Shown here one piece after another: positions 36,030 to 49,281 of a stretch of 64,000 nt of DNA. The stretch lies in assembly GCA_025093985.1 (NCBI GenBank), contig JACAAK010000010.1:87501-151500 (forward strand), written 5' to 3'. Each line of letters starts with the position of its first letter. The first letter of the stretch is position 1. Under the pieces are notes generated by a model. It was not told the origin of the DNA and did not search any database. It saw nothing but the letters and a program-made list of their open reading frames with translations. The stretch comes from Calvatia gigantea. Taxonomy: Eukaryota; Basidiomycota; Agaricomycetes; Agaricales; Lycoperdaceae. The translations under genes and the position numbers were made by a program.

Positions 36030-37183
36030 CTACTCAGAGTCTTTGGAAAAATCCTTTTATTCTCCTGAGCTGGCTTCTTCTACTGCTCAGATCTGTACCT
36101 TCTTTGGCGCAGTGCAGACTTTGGTAATGTGGCCTGTTTTTCCACAGTTGTAGCAGGTTAACCCCTTGGGTTTCTTGCAGTCCTTGGCAATGTGGCCAAA
36201 AACACCACAATTGTAGCATTTTGGCTCTCCTTTTGTGTTAAAGACATGACACCTGCTGCCTATCTCCATGGGTTCTCCCATTCCTCCATAAGTGGTCCCT
36301 AAGTTGGTCTTCTTATCTCCTCGGTATTCAGATGCTTCATATCCTTGTCCTACAGCTAGTATAGCTTCCTTCCATTTGAAGTAGGTATCTGGGTGAGCAC
36401 TGGGTGGGTAACCTGTGATGGTGTGGATGATATCCTGATGGGTGTTCTTTCTTAACAAGAACATGGCATGCTTGCTATCAGTTTGGGCTTTGTTCTTGAG
36501 TACTTCAAATTTGATAAGGTAGTTGGCTGTGTTGTGGTTTCCTTACTTGAATTTTTCGATCTGCTATTTAGCTTTGGCATTCATTGCATCATTAGAAAAT
36601 GTCTTTCAGAATTCTTTGGCAAAGGCTTTCCAATCTACTGAATCTTCTCCTTCCAATATTTGCAGTGCTTTCATTGCTGCATAGGCTCCTGCAGTTCCTC
36701 TTCACAGTCTGGCCAGGCTGCTATTGCTTTATCATTGGCCATTGCAATCTTGTTAAACTTCAGGAAGAGCATCATGGCTCTCCACCAGTTGTCAAATTTG
36801 GTGCAGGTGCCATCGAAAAATCCTGGGTTGGGTACAAGACCCTTCGTGTTGGATGTGGGTGTGGTATTGTCAGTCATGTCTGATTCTCCTAATTCTGATT
36901 TGGTTTCTGTGTCTTGGTTCTCCAGTTGTTCTAACTCTTCTTCTGCTAAGTCAAGTTCATTTAGAAGTTCTGATATGACTTCTTCTACTCCTGTTGGGTT
37001 TACTCCTTGTGTGGTGTCTCCAGGTTCATTGTCTGAGATTACAACTGGTTCTGGTGCAGGTACTTTAGGGTTCTCTGCCTCCTCGTCTAATGTGTTGGTT
37101 TCTTTGTCTGTTACGAGTTCTTCTTGTTTGTTGTCTGTGACTTCAAGCTGAGGTTCTCTGTATTCGTCAGGGTTTGAGCTCAT
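36030..37183 (-). pseudogene. E1 gag with two CCHC knuckles
   Basis: Structural nucleocapsid gene. Acidic N-terminus (MSSNPDEYREPQ start at 37183), capsid region (NPGFFDGTCTKFDNWWRAM), then two zinc knuckles, CYNCGVFGHIAKDC and CYNCGKTGHITKVC. Compared with the intact E2 gag it has lost one base around 36720, shifting the frame, and has extra stops near 36545 and just before the end. Non-functional. Confidence 0.85.
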
Positions 37184-37264
37184 ATAACAGCTCCTAGGTT
37201 CATCATGGTTCAAGTCTTTTTCAACTCTTTCCTCTGCAAGGTGAGGTGGGAACACTTAACCAAA

Positions 37265-37568
37265 TGTTATGACCTTAGTCTGATAAGACCTCAGGTTGCA
37301 GCTTAGACTAAGTCTTGAGGGCAAGTAAGGGGAGAGAACTAGGTGGTTAAGCATACCGAATACAGTAGATGTATGTATGCTTAAATATGAAAGGATCATC
37401 CAGTTGAATGGATGGAGTAACTATGTGAAACATTCAATGACAAGAGCGTGGTAGTCAGTGCGAGTCATGCTCGGAGATCACTGGGCAGGAATAGGTGAAA
37501 CAGGTACACAAGTAGATAGGAATGTAGATGTTAACAGAGTACAACTTGATCGGTGGAAAACCATAACA
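37265..37568 (-). repeat. E1 5' LTR
   Basis: 304 bp, partner of 31173-31476. The two LTRs differ by a modest number of mostly transition changes, implying an older insertion than E2. Confidence 0.88.
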
Positions 37569-37743
37569 TATACAGGTTAATATATGTTACTTGCTGTCCA
37601 TTGTCCTATTGTTTTACTATGTACGTAAGTCTGTTATTGTCCTTCCAGATCTCCAGTTGTTATTTATGTCTGCACAGCTGAGGGTAGGTGAGTGCCAGGA
37701 GTTATGGGACAGTCTGAAGGAACCATTGGGGGTTGTTCTGACA
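37569..37743 (-). repeat. E3 3' LTR, proximal part
   Basis: Continues the LTR broken at 31172 and ends GTTCTGACA, followed by the polypurine tract of E3. Confidence 0.75.
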
Positions 37744-39642
37744 TCCACCCCCCCTTTAAAATCACAGTGTCTTGGTGTATAGTGCTGGGTTAGTTGGAAA
37801 GGGAGTGAGCCAAAGATTAGTGTACAGATGAGGCAAGGGGCACCAGGATTTTTGTAGTAGAACTTCTAGACTAGTTCTGGGACATGGACTCCATTAGTTG
37901 GCTCCCATGAGTTGTGTTCCATTCAAAAGCCTTTTCACTTGATAAGATATTGAAGTTGTCTTTGGTAGACATAGCTGTTAAGGACTTCTTCAACCTCCAA
38001 TTCCTCTTCTTCATTGATGATAACAGGATTGGGTAGAGGTTTTGTGTAGCAGTTTTCAATCGGATTAAGTGGTGTAGGTGTAAGTTTGATGATGTTGAAG
38101 ACTAGGTGGAGATGTTGCATGGAGCAGGGGAGACAGAGATGGTAGGTATTAGTATTGACCTGCTTGTCTATGATGTATGGCCTGAGGCATTAGTGAGAAA
38201 GCTTCCTTGATAAGTAGGTGGTCTGGATATCATCCACTTTAAGGTAGACCTTGTTGCCTGGCTTGTATATGGGTACTGGTGTGTATTGTTAGTTGTAGTA
38301 GCAGTCATGTCATCTTTTATCTTGGCTAGTATAGATTTTGCTTCTTCTAGTGTTGACTCCATTCACTTCATAAACTCATTAACCAATTTGATCTTTGAGG
38401 ACAGCTGACATGGCTCGAATCCCATGTGTGGGTGATGTCCAGTATTTAAGAGGAAGGAGGAGTGTCGGGTAGAAGCATGGACATGGTTGTTGTGCTGGAA
38501 TTCTACAAGTGGAAAAAGGTTATGCCAGTTATTCTGTCACTCATTTATGAAGAGGTGGAGGTACTGATCAAGTTCCTGGTTCACCCACTCTGTCTGTCCA
38601 TCAGTTTGTAGATACTAGGCAGTTGAGGTAGCTATCTTGATCCCTAAGAGTCAGTAAAGCTCTTTTGTGAATGTGGCAACAAACTGCAGTCCATAATCTG
38701 AAGCAATAGCATTGGGGAGTCCATGAAGTTTCCAGATGTTGTAGAGAAAGAGCCACACTGCTCCTTCAGCTGAGATAGTAGTGTAGATTAGGATGAAGTG
38801 GGTTTGTTTAGGGATGGAGTCCACCACTGTTATAATGGCATCATAGCCTGTGAATTCTAGGAGTTCAATGACAAAGTCTACACTGAGTATGTTCCAGCAG
38901 GTTTTGGGAATGAGGAGCAGATGGAGTTCTTCTTGTGGCAGATGGCAGATGGGCTTGGTGTACATGCAGAGGTCATAGGCAAAGATGTACTGTCCAGCAT
39001 ACCAGGCTATTTGGGGCTACCAGTAGTTGTAGGAGACAAGTTCTAGTATTTTCCATTGTCTAGCATGTCCTGCAATCTTCATGTCATGATGGAAAGCTAT
39101 TATCCTCTGCCTAAGATCAGAGCCAGTTGATATGTAGATCTTTCCTCAGAATAGAAGTAGACCATCCTGCTCTGCCCATTTTGTGCTCCCCATGGTCTTG
39201 GTCAATGACTATTTGAGTTCTCATGCAGCTTTAGTAGCTGTCTCCTCTTGTTTACCTGCTCAATTTCTGGAATGAATATTCTTCAATAGAAGCTGCTCCT
39301 CTCCTTCCATTGAAATCTCTTTAAGTGCACAGATAGTAAAGAGCCTATCAGGAAGGAGGGTGATATTCTTATTGTTATGGGTTCCTGTACTGTGGTCAGC
39401 TCTGTGGGAGAGTACATTAGGTTTCCCCATAGTTTGGCTGGGGCAATGGTACAGGTGGAAATCAAAGCAGGAGAGTACAAGAGACCAGTAGACTTGGCAA
39501 CAGTTGAGTTTCTTGGTGGACATGAAGTACTCTAGGTTTTTGTGGTCTGTCTAGATCTCAATTTGGTAACATGTGCCTTCAAGGAAGTGTCTCCACTCCT
39601 CTGGTATATAAATAATCACCAGCATTTTCTTGTCATAGATCT

Positions 39643-39981
39643 TGTAAGGGCAACCTCTGATAGCCCCCCCCAGACTGTCCCACAACCCCATGCACTCACC
39701 CACTCTCAGCTGTGTGGACATGAGTAACAACTGGAGACCCTGAAGGACAATGACAGACTTACATACATAATGAAACAATAGGACAATGGACAGTAACACA
39801 GTATATATTAACCTGTACACCTGCAGGGGACCCTTATCTGATTCTCTAAGGATTCCCCTACAGGTATGTAGTCTACACAGCCGCTTGTAATACAACTAAG
39901 GATTCCTCCGCAGTTATCTGCTCGCCCACCTCATGAGAGCTTTACGTCTCTGAGCCACTCAGACTGCAGGTTGCCCTTACA
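39643..39981 (+). mobile_element. Family beta solo LTR
   Basis: 339 bp with perfect 13-base inverted ends TGTAAGGGCAACC / GGTTGCCCTTACA. Flanked by a five-base target duplication GATCT (39638-39642 and 39982-39986). Inserted into E3 pol in the opposite orientation to E3; the internal part was lost by LTR-LTR recombination. Confidence 0.85.
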
Positions 39982-39989
39982 GATCTTGT

Positions 39990-40428
39990 TGTTGAGACGA
40001 GCATACAAAATGCCAGTACTAAGCGTAGTGGTGGAGGGTAGTCACACTTACTGAGAGTATAGCTTGAGGTATAAGAAGTATTTGCTAAGAGTTGTAAAGA
40101 TGAGTAGTTCTGAAGAGTAGAATTGTGTCTAAAGAATAATGTATATACATGAAGGTTTATATACAAAGTCCTTGGAGAAACACCCTACAACCTGGGTATA
40201 GGGAGAGCTATTTACTACCAATAGCATATCAGGAGCATAATGCATTAATAGCACCTATCTAATTAATAGTCTTAACCAGCAACATATAGTGTGGTATGAT
40301 GCTGTTTCCTACAGGAACATAGCAATTGTTCATAGCTAATATTACTCACTCTGAGAGTGAAGTTCTCTAGATCTGTTTCATCTATAAATAGTATGAACCA
40401 GCATAGTGGTACAGATCGAGATTCAACA
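39990..40428 (-). mobile_element. Family gamma (copia-like) solo LTR
   Basis: 439 bp, TGTTGAGACG...GATTCAACA on the plus strand, the inverse of 30392-30828. Flanked by the target duplication CTTGT (39985-39989 and 40429-40433). It lies eight bases from the family beta solo LTR. Confidence 0.85.
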
Positions 40429-42429
40429 CTTGTAATTCTATTTGACCACTGAGAGTGATTTTGAGTAGAATGCCACTGGGTGCCATTGGTCTGAATCTGC
40501 TGCCTTCTGAGAGAGAACTGTATCCATCACAAAGTCTAAGCTGTCTGCTTTGATGCAGAAGGAGGTAAAGTCATTGGGTGAGAGGAGAACAGGGAAGGAG
40601 ATGACTGCATCTTTGAGTGCTTGGAAAGCCATTTCCTCTGTAGGGCCCCATTTCCACTTGACATCCACCTTGGTGAGGTCAAAGAGTAGGTGGGCTATAT
40701 AGGAGAAGTCATGGATGAAGTGGCAGTAGAAGTTAATAAACCCAAGGAATGCCTGGACCTTCTCTATGTTAGCCAGAGTAGACCAATCTTAAACCCCTGA
40801 GACTTTGACTGGGTCCATCTCAATACTGTTCTCTGATATGATAAGACTGAGGTACTCAATGTGGGTCTTCTCAAACTTGTACTTTTCAGGTTTAAAGAAA
40901 AGCTTTTGTTATTCAAGAATTTGCAAGATTCAGTAGGTGACCTCCTGGTGCTCTTCAACTGTCTTAGTGAAGATCAGGATGTCATCCATGTACACCATGA
41001 CAACACCCTCCATGATGAGCTTGCAGAAGATGTTATTTATCATAGTTTGAAAGGTAGTAGGACTATTGGTGAGGCCAAAGAATATGATGAGTGGCTCAAA
41101 TAACCTGTAATTCATCCAGAATGCAGCTTTCCATTCATTACCTGGCTTAATCCACACATTGTTAAATCCCCAGCAAACATCCAATTTAGTGAAGTACTTA
41201 GCCCTGCAAAGTTGTGCAATGAATTTGGATATAAGCAGAAAGAGGTACTTATTTTTTACTGTGATGGCATTGAGAGTATGATAGTCCTGGACAAAATAGA
41301 GGGATCCATTCTTCTTTTTGATGAAGAAGATGGATGAGGCCATAGAGGATTTAGAGGAGTAGATACAACTAGATAAGAGATTTTCCTGAATAAACTTATT
41401 CAGCTGTAATTGTTCAGTGGATGAGAGCAGGTAAACCTTGCAGCCCTTTGGGTCAGTGCCTAGGATGAGCTTGATCACATGATCCCACAGTTGATGCTCA
41501 GACAGTGCATTAAAGGACTCTTTGGCAAATACAGCTTTAAAGTTGTGGAGATAGGGGGGAACAATTTCCCTAAACCTGGTGGATAAGTTGGATAATTGGG
41601 AGTTGTAGTGGAAAGCCTCTACTAGCTGTTGGGACATAGTACCCATTATGTGAATTTCTTCTAGATGGAAAAAGAGATTGATAGTAAAGATACAGTTGTT
41701 GTTCTTATAGAGATCTGCAGGAGTAGGTGGCAGGGTGGGTGAATTGTCCTCTTCTTCTACTTTTTCTACCAAGGCAGAAAAGGTGCCTAAGATATAGGTA
41801 CAGATGTAGCAGATTTAGAGATGGCAGGTATAGGCCTCAGCTTTAGCTTTAACCTTGCACTTTTCATACTTGGATAGACATTAGGACATTTTGACTTCAC
41901 CTAATTGCCAGTTGATGTCAGGGTTGTATTGTTTGAGCCAAGTGTATCTGAGGAGCAAGTCTTGGTAGCCAAGTCCAGTGACTGCAAGTGGAGAGTGTTC
42001 TGAGTGGTTGCAGTAGCAAAGAATAATGTCTATGCCTTTCATTATCTGACCAGCCTTGTTTTCTGATCCATTGATGTTATAGACTGCAAGCAGGTAGGAG
42101 AGTGTATAGATATTAAGTTTATTAGTCTGCATATAGTTACAGTCAATGAAAAAGCTAGTTGTGCCACTATCTATGAGAGCACATATACTGCAGCATTCTA
42201 CTGTGTCTGTAGTCTCCAGTTCCACTTGCAGCATAAGTGAGGTCTCATGTTAGTCTAGTGCAGCTATAATGGGTTTAGGCAGAAGGTGTTTTTTCTATTT
42301 AGAATAGTGAGGTATCAAAGTTTTCTGTAGTGTAGCTTTTGGTTCAGGTATAGGTAAGAGTGAAGGGTCATCTATTTGGTCTATGGGTAGCACATTGAAT
42401 CTATTTACACTTTGCAGTAAGGGTGCACT

Positions 42430-43700
42430 TTTCACCTACTACTCTACAGAAAATCCTCCTCTTCTACTTTTTCAGCCACTTGAACCAAGTCTACTGTTTC
42501 TCTCATGTCTTTCTTGGCTAGAAGTCTCATAAGGAGATTATTCTCCTCATCTGCAGTTAAGTGGTGGATATTGTGTCTGAGAGAACACTCAGATTTGATA
42601 TGCCCAACTTTCTTACAACAGTAGCAGATGGACAGGAGTAGAGTGAGTTTGCGAGAGATGTCTACTTTCATAGGTGTAGGGACACTGAAAGATGGTGTAG
42701 GTCAAATGAGTAGAGGTAAGACAGTGACTGGTGGGAATGGGAGGGAATGGAGGGGTTTTAGTTTCAAAGTTAGTAGGTTAGAGTGGATAGTGGCTTGGAA
42801 GGCATTGTTGGCAGCTCTCACTTGGTCAATGTATTGAGCTATAGTGTACCAGCCTTCTATGTCATTGTCCCAGGGGTGTTCCAAGACTATGGTAGCTACT
42901 GCATTCTAGATTGTCAGCTAAAGCCTGTAGCAGAATTTGATGACTACTACCTTTGGATCAGTGTACCCTGAATCCAAGATGAGGTTGCAGAAGTCATCAA
43001 GGTAGTCATTGATATTCTAGTTGTCTTGGTAATATCTGGTGCCTTCCAAGATGTTTACTGCTACAGCTTCTGTGTTTACAGGGAAGAAATGCTTTCAGAA
43101 TTCAGTAGAGAAGTCTTTCCAGCCAAAGAAATGGGTTTGTCCTAGATGTTGTTCCTCCCATCACATTATATTCTCAGCCTATTTAGCCATGCAGCTGCTT
43201 TTCATGTAGGACAGTGCCCACAGGATCTGGGCATCTTCATTCTTGAACTGATTCTTGCACAACCAAAGGTAGATGTGGCAAGAGTTGAGAAATGCATAAT
43301 CTCTGGAGTAGTCTCCATCAAAGTCAGATGGGATGGCTGCTTTAGCCCAGGTAGATGTGGAATGTAGCTGAGGTGCAGGAGTGGGAGTGTGGTTGGTGGG
43401 AGGTTGTAGAATGTAGGGAACAGGAGCATTTACAGTGATCTAGTCTTGTAGGGAGGAGAGTATTTCATATACTTTCAGTTCAGATGCTATCTAATGGTTC
43501 ATTACCTCTTGTAGACTATTCTGCAGTTGTGTGAGTATTTGTTCTAAGGAAGACATATTCTGCATTGGCTACAGTTAAACCTGCTATAGTTGCACCTGTT
43601 GCTGTTGCAGCTGGGACTGGTCTGACATGGGGGCAGGTCAGGCAGGTAGAGATAAGGTCAGCTGATGGAGGACTCCTTGGGGTTATTCCCAGTAGGCAAT
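42430..43700 (-). pseudogene. E3 gag remnant
   Basis: Minus-strand gag matching that of E6: a zinc knuckle CYCCKKVGHIKSEC in 42444-42671, capsid-like sequence upstream, and the Gln-rich N-terminal region near 43550-43630. Interrupted by several stops. Confidence 0.7.
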
Positions 43701-43726
43701 TGGGTCTCTTGTGAGATCTAATTCTT

Positions 43727-43771
43727 TTATAAGGGCAATCTGTAGTTAGGGTGGGCTAAGTAGTGCACAGG
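43727..43771 (-). repeat. E3 5' LTR, first part
   Basis: About 45 bases of family beta LTR end, interrupted by E6; the remainder resumes at 49630. Confidence 0.7.
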
Positions 43772-44069
43772 TGTCAGGGCAACCCCTGATGGTCCCCCTG
43801 GACTGTCCTACAACCTGACACCCTTACCCACACTCAGCCACACAGATATAAATACTAACTGGAGATCCTGATGGACAATAATGGACTTACATACATAATA
43901 AAACAATAAGACAATGGACAGTAGAGTAGTATATATCAACCTATACACCTATAGGGGACCCTTATCCAATTCTCTAAGGATTCCCCTGCAGTTATCTACT
44001 CAGCTGACTTTGCCTGCCTTATAAGAGCCTTACATCCCTGAGCCACTCAGACCATGGATTGCCCTTACA
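43772..44069 (+). repeat. E6 5' LTR with internal deletion
   Basis: 298 bp, about 50 bp shorter than its partner. The missing piece lies between two near-identical copies of AAGGATTCCCCTGCAG, so it was lost by slippage or recombination between short direct repeats. Confidence 0.85.
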
Positions 44070-44182
44070 AAAGAATTGGATCTCATGAGAGACCTGGTCA
44101 CCCACTGGAAACAACTCCAAGGAGTTCCCCTCAAATACTCCCCATCAGCTGACCCCATCTCTATCTGCCTGACCCACCCCCC

Positions 44183-45368
44183 ATGTCAGACCAGCCCCAA
44201 CCACAACTACAGCAGGTTCAACTACAGCCAGTGCAGAATATGTCCTCCCTGGAACAAATACTTGCACAGCTGCAGAATAGCCTGCAGGAGGTAATAAATC
44301 ATCAGGCAGTATCCAAACTGAGAGTCTATGAAACATTCTCCTCCTTACAAAGTCAGATCAGCACAGTGGCTGCTGTGAACACACCTACCCCCCACATTCC
44401 ACAACCCCCCACCAACCATACTTCTGCTCCTATGTATACTCTGGCCACACTCCACATTTATCTGGGCCAAAGTAGCCACCTCATCCAACTTCGATGGAGA
44501 CTACTCCAGAGGTCATGCATTCCTCAACTTCCGCCACATCTACCTTCAGTTGTGCAAGGATTAGTTCAAGGATGAAGATACCCAAATTCTGTGGGCATTA
44601 TCATACATGAAAAGCAGCTGCATAGTGAAGTGGGCTGAGAACATAATGCATTGGGAAGAGCAACACCCAGGACAAACCCGCTTTCTTGGCTAGGAAGATT
44701 TTTCCATGGAGTTCTGTAAACACTTTTTTCCTGTAAATACAGAAGCCGTAGCAGTCAATGTCCTGGAGGGCACAAGGTACCACCAGGGCAACTAAAATGT
44801 TGATGACTACCTTGATGACTTCTGCAACCTCATTGTGGACTCAGGGTACACTGATCCAAAGGTGGTGGTCATCAAATTCCACTATGGACTTCAGCTGATG
44901 ATCCAAAATACAGTAGCTACTATGGTCTCAGGACACCCCTGAGACAACAATGTAGAAGGTTAGTACACTGTAGCCCAACACATTGACCAGGCAAGGGCTG
45001 CCAACAATGCCTTCCAGGCCACCACCCACTCTGACCTAATTTTCTCAAAACCAAAACCCCTTCATTCCCTCCCACTCCCACCAGTCACCACTCTACCTTC
45101 ATCTATTTGACCCACACTGTCTTTCAGTGCCCCTACACCCATGGAGATAGACACCTCTTGCAAACCCACTCCACTTTCACCTACCTGCTACTGCTACAAA
45201 AAGGTTGGGTACGTCAAATCTAAATGCTCTCTCAGACACAACATCTGCCACCTGACTGCAGAAGAGGAGGATAATCTCCTTATAAGACTCTCAGCCAAGA
45301 AGGACATGAGAAAAGCAGCAGACTCAGCTAAAGTGGCTGAAGATGTGGAAGAAGTGGATTTTCTGTAG
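44183..45368 (+). pseudogene. E6 gag
   Basis: N-terminus Gln/Pro-rich (MSDQPQPQLQQVQLQPVQ) followed by a helical SLEQILAQLQNSLQEV segment, a capsid-like middle broken by stops and frame changes, and one zinc knuckle CYCYKKVGYVKSKC near 45180-45230. Ends before the protease frame. Confidence 0.75.
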
Positions 45369-45376
45369 AGCAGCGA

Positions 45377-48300
45377 GTGGAAAGTGTGCCCTTGCTGCAA
45401 AGTATAAATAGGTTCAGTGTATTACCCATAGACCAAATAGACAACTCTTCACCCTCACCTGTACTTGAACCAAAAGCTACACTACAGAAAACCTCAACAC
45501 CTTGCTGTCCTAAATGGGAAAAATGCCTGCCACCCAAACCCATCATAGCTGTGCTAGACCAATGCAGGACCTCACTTATACTGCAAGTGGAACTGGAGAC
45601 TACAGACACAGCAGAATGCCACAGTGTATGCGCTCTTATGGACAGTGGTACAACTGGCTCTTTTATTGACTGAGACTACATGTGGACCAACAAACTCAAT
45701 ACCTGTACACTCTCTTGCCCACTTGCAGTCTACAATGTCAATGGATTGGAAAATGAGGCTGGTCAAATAACCAAAGTAGTAGACATTATCCTTTACTACT
45801 GTAACTACTCAGAATGCTCCCTACTTACAGTCACTGGACTTGGCTGCCAAAACCTGCTCCTTGGATATACTTGGCTCAAACAACACAACCCTGACATCAA
45901 CTGGCAGATGGGTGAAGTCAAAATGTTCCAATGCCCATCCCTGTGTGAAAAGTGCAAGGTCGAAGCCAAAGCTAAGGCCTGTACCTACTGCCTTCAAACC
46001 CACTGCATCTGCACCTGTACCTTGGGCTCCTTCCCTGCCTGTGTAGAAGAAGTGGAGGAAGAGAATGATTCATCCATCCAGCCACCCACTCCCATAGATC
46101 TCTATAAGAATGATGACTGCATCTTCACTATCAATCTCCTCTCCTGTCTGGAAGAGATTTGCACAACAGGTACCATATCCCAATGGCTAGCTGAGGCCTT
46201 CCACCACAACTCCCAGTCATCCAACTTATCCACTAGGTTTAGAGAAATCGTTCCCTCCTACCTCCATAACTTCAAAGCTGTGTTTGCCAAGGAGTCCTTT
46301 GATATATTACCTGAGCATTGACTGTAGGATCCTGCAATTGAGCTTATCCCAGGTGCTGACCCAAAGGGCTGTAAGGTATACCCACTTTCACCTGCTGAGC
46401 AGCTGCAGCTGGATGAATTCATCCAGGAGAATCTCTTATCTAGTCACATCCATCCCTCCAAATCCCTCATGGCCTTGCCCATCTTCTTTATCAAGAAGAA
46501 GGATGGATCCCTCTGCCTTATCCAGAACTACCACACTTTCAACGCCATTACAGTGAAGAACAAGTACCCCTTCCTGCTCATATCTGAACTCATTGCATAA
46601 CTTTGTGGGGCTAAGTACTTTACCAAACTGGACATTTGCTGGGGATTCAACAATGTGCAGATTAAGCTGGGTGATGAGTGGAAGGCTGCATTCTGAATGA
46701 ATCGCAGACTATTTGAGCTGCTCATTATGTTCTTCAGCCTCACTAATAGTCCTGCCACCTTCCAAACCATAATGAATGACATCTTCTATGAGCTCATCAT
46801 GGAGGGCATTGTTGTGGTATATATAGACAACATACTGATCTTCACCAAGACTGTTGAAGAGCACTGAGAGGTCACCCACCAGGTCTTGCAAATTCTTGAA
46901 CAGTACCAGCTTTTCCTCAAACTCAAAAAGTGTGAGTTCGAGAAGACCTGCATTGAGTACCTCAGTCTCATCATATTAGAGAACAGTGTAGAGATGGACC
47001 TAGTCAAAGTCACAAGGGTACAAGATTGGCCCGCTCCAGCTAATGTAGGGAAAACACAGGCATTTCTGGGGTTTGTTAACTTCTACCACTGCTTCATCTG
47101 TAACTTCTCCAATATAGCCCACCTGCTCTTCAACCTCACTAAAGTAGATACCAAGTGGAAATGGGGCACTGTGGAAGAAGCAGCTTTCTAGGCACTCAAA
47201 GATATAGTTACCTTCTCCCCTGTTCTTCTCTCACCTGACGACTCTGCTTCCTTCTGCATTGAGGCAGACAGCTCAGACTTTGCAACAGGTGCAGTTCTCT
47301 CTCAGAGGGTGGCAGACTCAAACCAATAGCATCCAGTGGTGTTCTACTCAAAATCCCTCACAGTAGTTGAATGGAATTACAAGATCCATGACAAGGAAAT
47401 GCTGGTGATCATCCATGCACTAGAGGAGTGGAGACACTTCCTTGAGGGCACACATCACCAAATCAAGATCTGGATGGACCACAAAAATCTAGAATACTTC
47501 ATGTCTGCCAAGAAACTCAACCATCACCAAGCCCACTGGTCTTTTGTACTATCTTGCTTCAATTTCTGCTTACACCACCATCCTAGCCACACTATGGGAA
47601 AACCTGATGTACTCTCCCACAGAGCTGACCATGGTATAGGAGCCCATGACAATGAGAACATCACTTTTCTTCCTGACAGCCTCTTCACCATCCATGCACT
47701 CAAAGGCATTTTGATGGAAGGAGAGGAGCAGCTTTTGTTGAAGGACATTTGCTCTGGAAACTGTGCAGGTGAACAAGAAGAGGCAGTTGCTAAAGCCACA
47801 TGGGAACTTAGGCAGTTGTCAACCAAGACTGTGAGGAGCACAGAATGGGCAGAGCAGGATGGTCTACTCCTGTTCCAAGGGAAGATCTATGTCCCAATAG
47901 GCTCTGATCTTAAGCAGAGGATAGTGGCTTTCCACTATGACATGAAGATTGCAGGACATGCTAAGCAATGGAAAACACTAGAACTCATCTCCCACAACTA
48001 CTGGTGGTCCCAGATGGCTTGATATATTGGTCAGTACATCTCTACCTGCAACCTCTACATGTGCACCAAGCCTATCTGCCATCCACTGCAAGGAGAACTC
48101 CACCTGCTTCCCATCCCTGAAGCCTACTAGGACATGCTCAGTATAGATTTTGTGGTTGAACTTCCAAAATCCACAGGCTACAACACTATCATGACAGTGG
48201 TGGACTCTGTCTCTAAATGAGCCCACTTTATTCCAACCCACACCACTGTCTTGGCCGAAGGTGCAGCATGGCTCTTCTTTCACAATGTCTGGAAACTCCA

Positions 48301-49281
48301 TGGACTCCCCAATGCTGTCATTTCAGATCATGGACCACAATTCATTGTTATGTTCACAAAAGAGCTTTACTGACTCTTAGGAATCAAGATGGCTGCCTCA
48401 ACTACCTAGCACCCACAGACTGATGGGCAGACAGAGTGGGTAAACCAGGAACTTGATCAGTACCTCTGCCTTTTCATAAATAAGTGACAGAATGACTGGC
48501 ATGATCTCTTCCCACTTGCAGAATTCCAACACAACAACTATGTCCATGCTTCCACCCAATACTCCCCCTTCCTCTTAGATACTGGATGTCACCTGCACAT
48601 GGGATTTGAGCTACATCAGCCATCCTCGAACATTGAATCAGTTAACGAGTTTATGAAGTGAATAGAGTTGACACTTGAGGAAGCCAAATCTGCACTAGTT
48701 AAGGCAAAAGATAACATAACCTGCTACTATAACTAATGATGTACATCCACACTCACATACAAGCCAGGTGACAAAGTTTACCTCAAAGCAGACAACATCC
48801 AGACCACCTGCTCATTGAGGAAACTTTCTTACCAATGCCTTAGACCATATGTCATAGACAAGCAAGTCAATGCTAACACCTACTGTCTCTGCCTCTCCTG
48901 CTCCATGTAGCACCTCCATCCAGTTTTCAACATTATCAAACTCATGCCTACACTACCTGATCCAATTGAGAACTGCTGCATGAAACCTCCACCCAATCCC
49001 ATCATTGTCAATGAAGAAGAGGAATGGAAGGTTGAAGAAGTCCTTAATAGCTGCGTCCACCAAAGACAACTTCAATATCTCATCAAGTGGAAAGGCTTCA
49101 GAACAGAACACAACTCATAGGAGCCAGCTGATAGAGTCCATGCCCCAGAACTAGTCCAGGAGTTCTACTGCAAACATCCTGGCACCCTCTCCCTTATCTA
49201 TGTACTTACCTTCAGCTCACTTCCCTTCCAACTAATCCAATACTACACATCAAGACACTGTGATTTTGGAGGGGGGGTAGA
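45377..49281 (+). pseudogene. E6 pol (Ty3 chromovirus)
   Basis: Nearly one continuous frame broken by about twenty stops. Protease CALMDSGTTGSFID near 45640; RT with [14 protein letters not shown]; the active-site block reads YIDN (46820-46831) instead of YMDD, so the second catalytic Asp is lost; RNase H; integrase with YWWSQMA, ...STGYNTIMTVVDSVSK and NVWKLHGLPNAVISDHGPQF; chromodomain RQLQYLIKWKGF ending in EPADRVHAPELVQEFY. Stops sit mainly at conserved Trp, Arg and Gln positions, the pattern expected from C-to-T or G-to-A change. Confidence 0.83.

Larger units (their letters stand above)
31173..37568 (-). mobile_element. Family alpha Ty3 chromovirus E1, minus strand
   Basis: Complete LTR element of 6.4 kb with 304-bp LTRs at both ends, inserted in the 3' LTR of E3. 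Flanking five-base sequences are TGTAC (left) and TATAC (right), a target duplication with one transition. The order on the minus strand is LTR, gag, pol (protease, RT, RNase H, integrase, chromodomain), ORF3, polypurine tract CGGGAGGTAT, LTR. It is more decayed than its sister copy at 53662-60686: gag has a frameshift and stops, pol several stops. Confidence 0.88.
37744..42420 (-). pseudogene. E3 pol (Ty3 chromovirus)
   Basis: Minus-strand pol remnant, in order: protease (CALIDSGTTSFFIDC near 42170), RT with KYFTKLDVCWGFNNVWIKPG and an intact YMDD at 40981-40992 (VYMDDILIF), RNase H, integrase (LSVDFVIELLEFTGYDAII; NIWKLHGLPNAIASDYGLQF near 38690) and a chromodomain-like end. Many stops, plus two LTR insertions in the RNase H region (39643-39981 and 39990-40428). 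Dead. Confidence 0.8.

Noticed and set aside
36660..37151. 163-codon open frame on the plus strand
   Set aside because: Antisense shadow of E1 gag; Ser-rich translation is the complement of acidic Gag codons.
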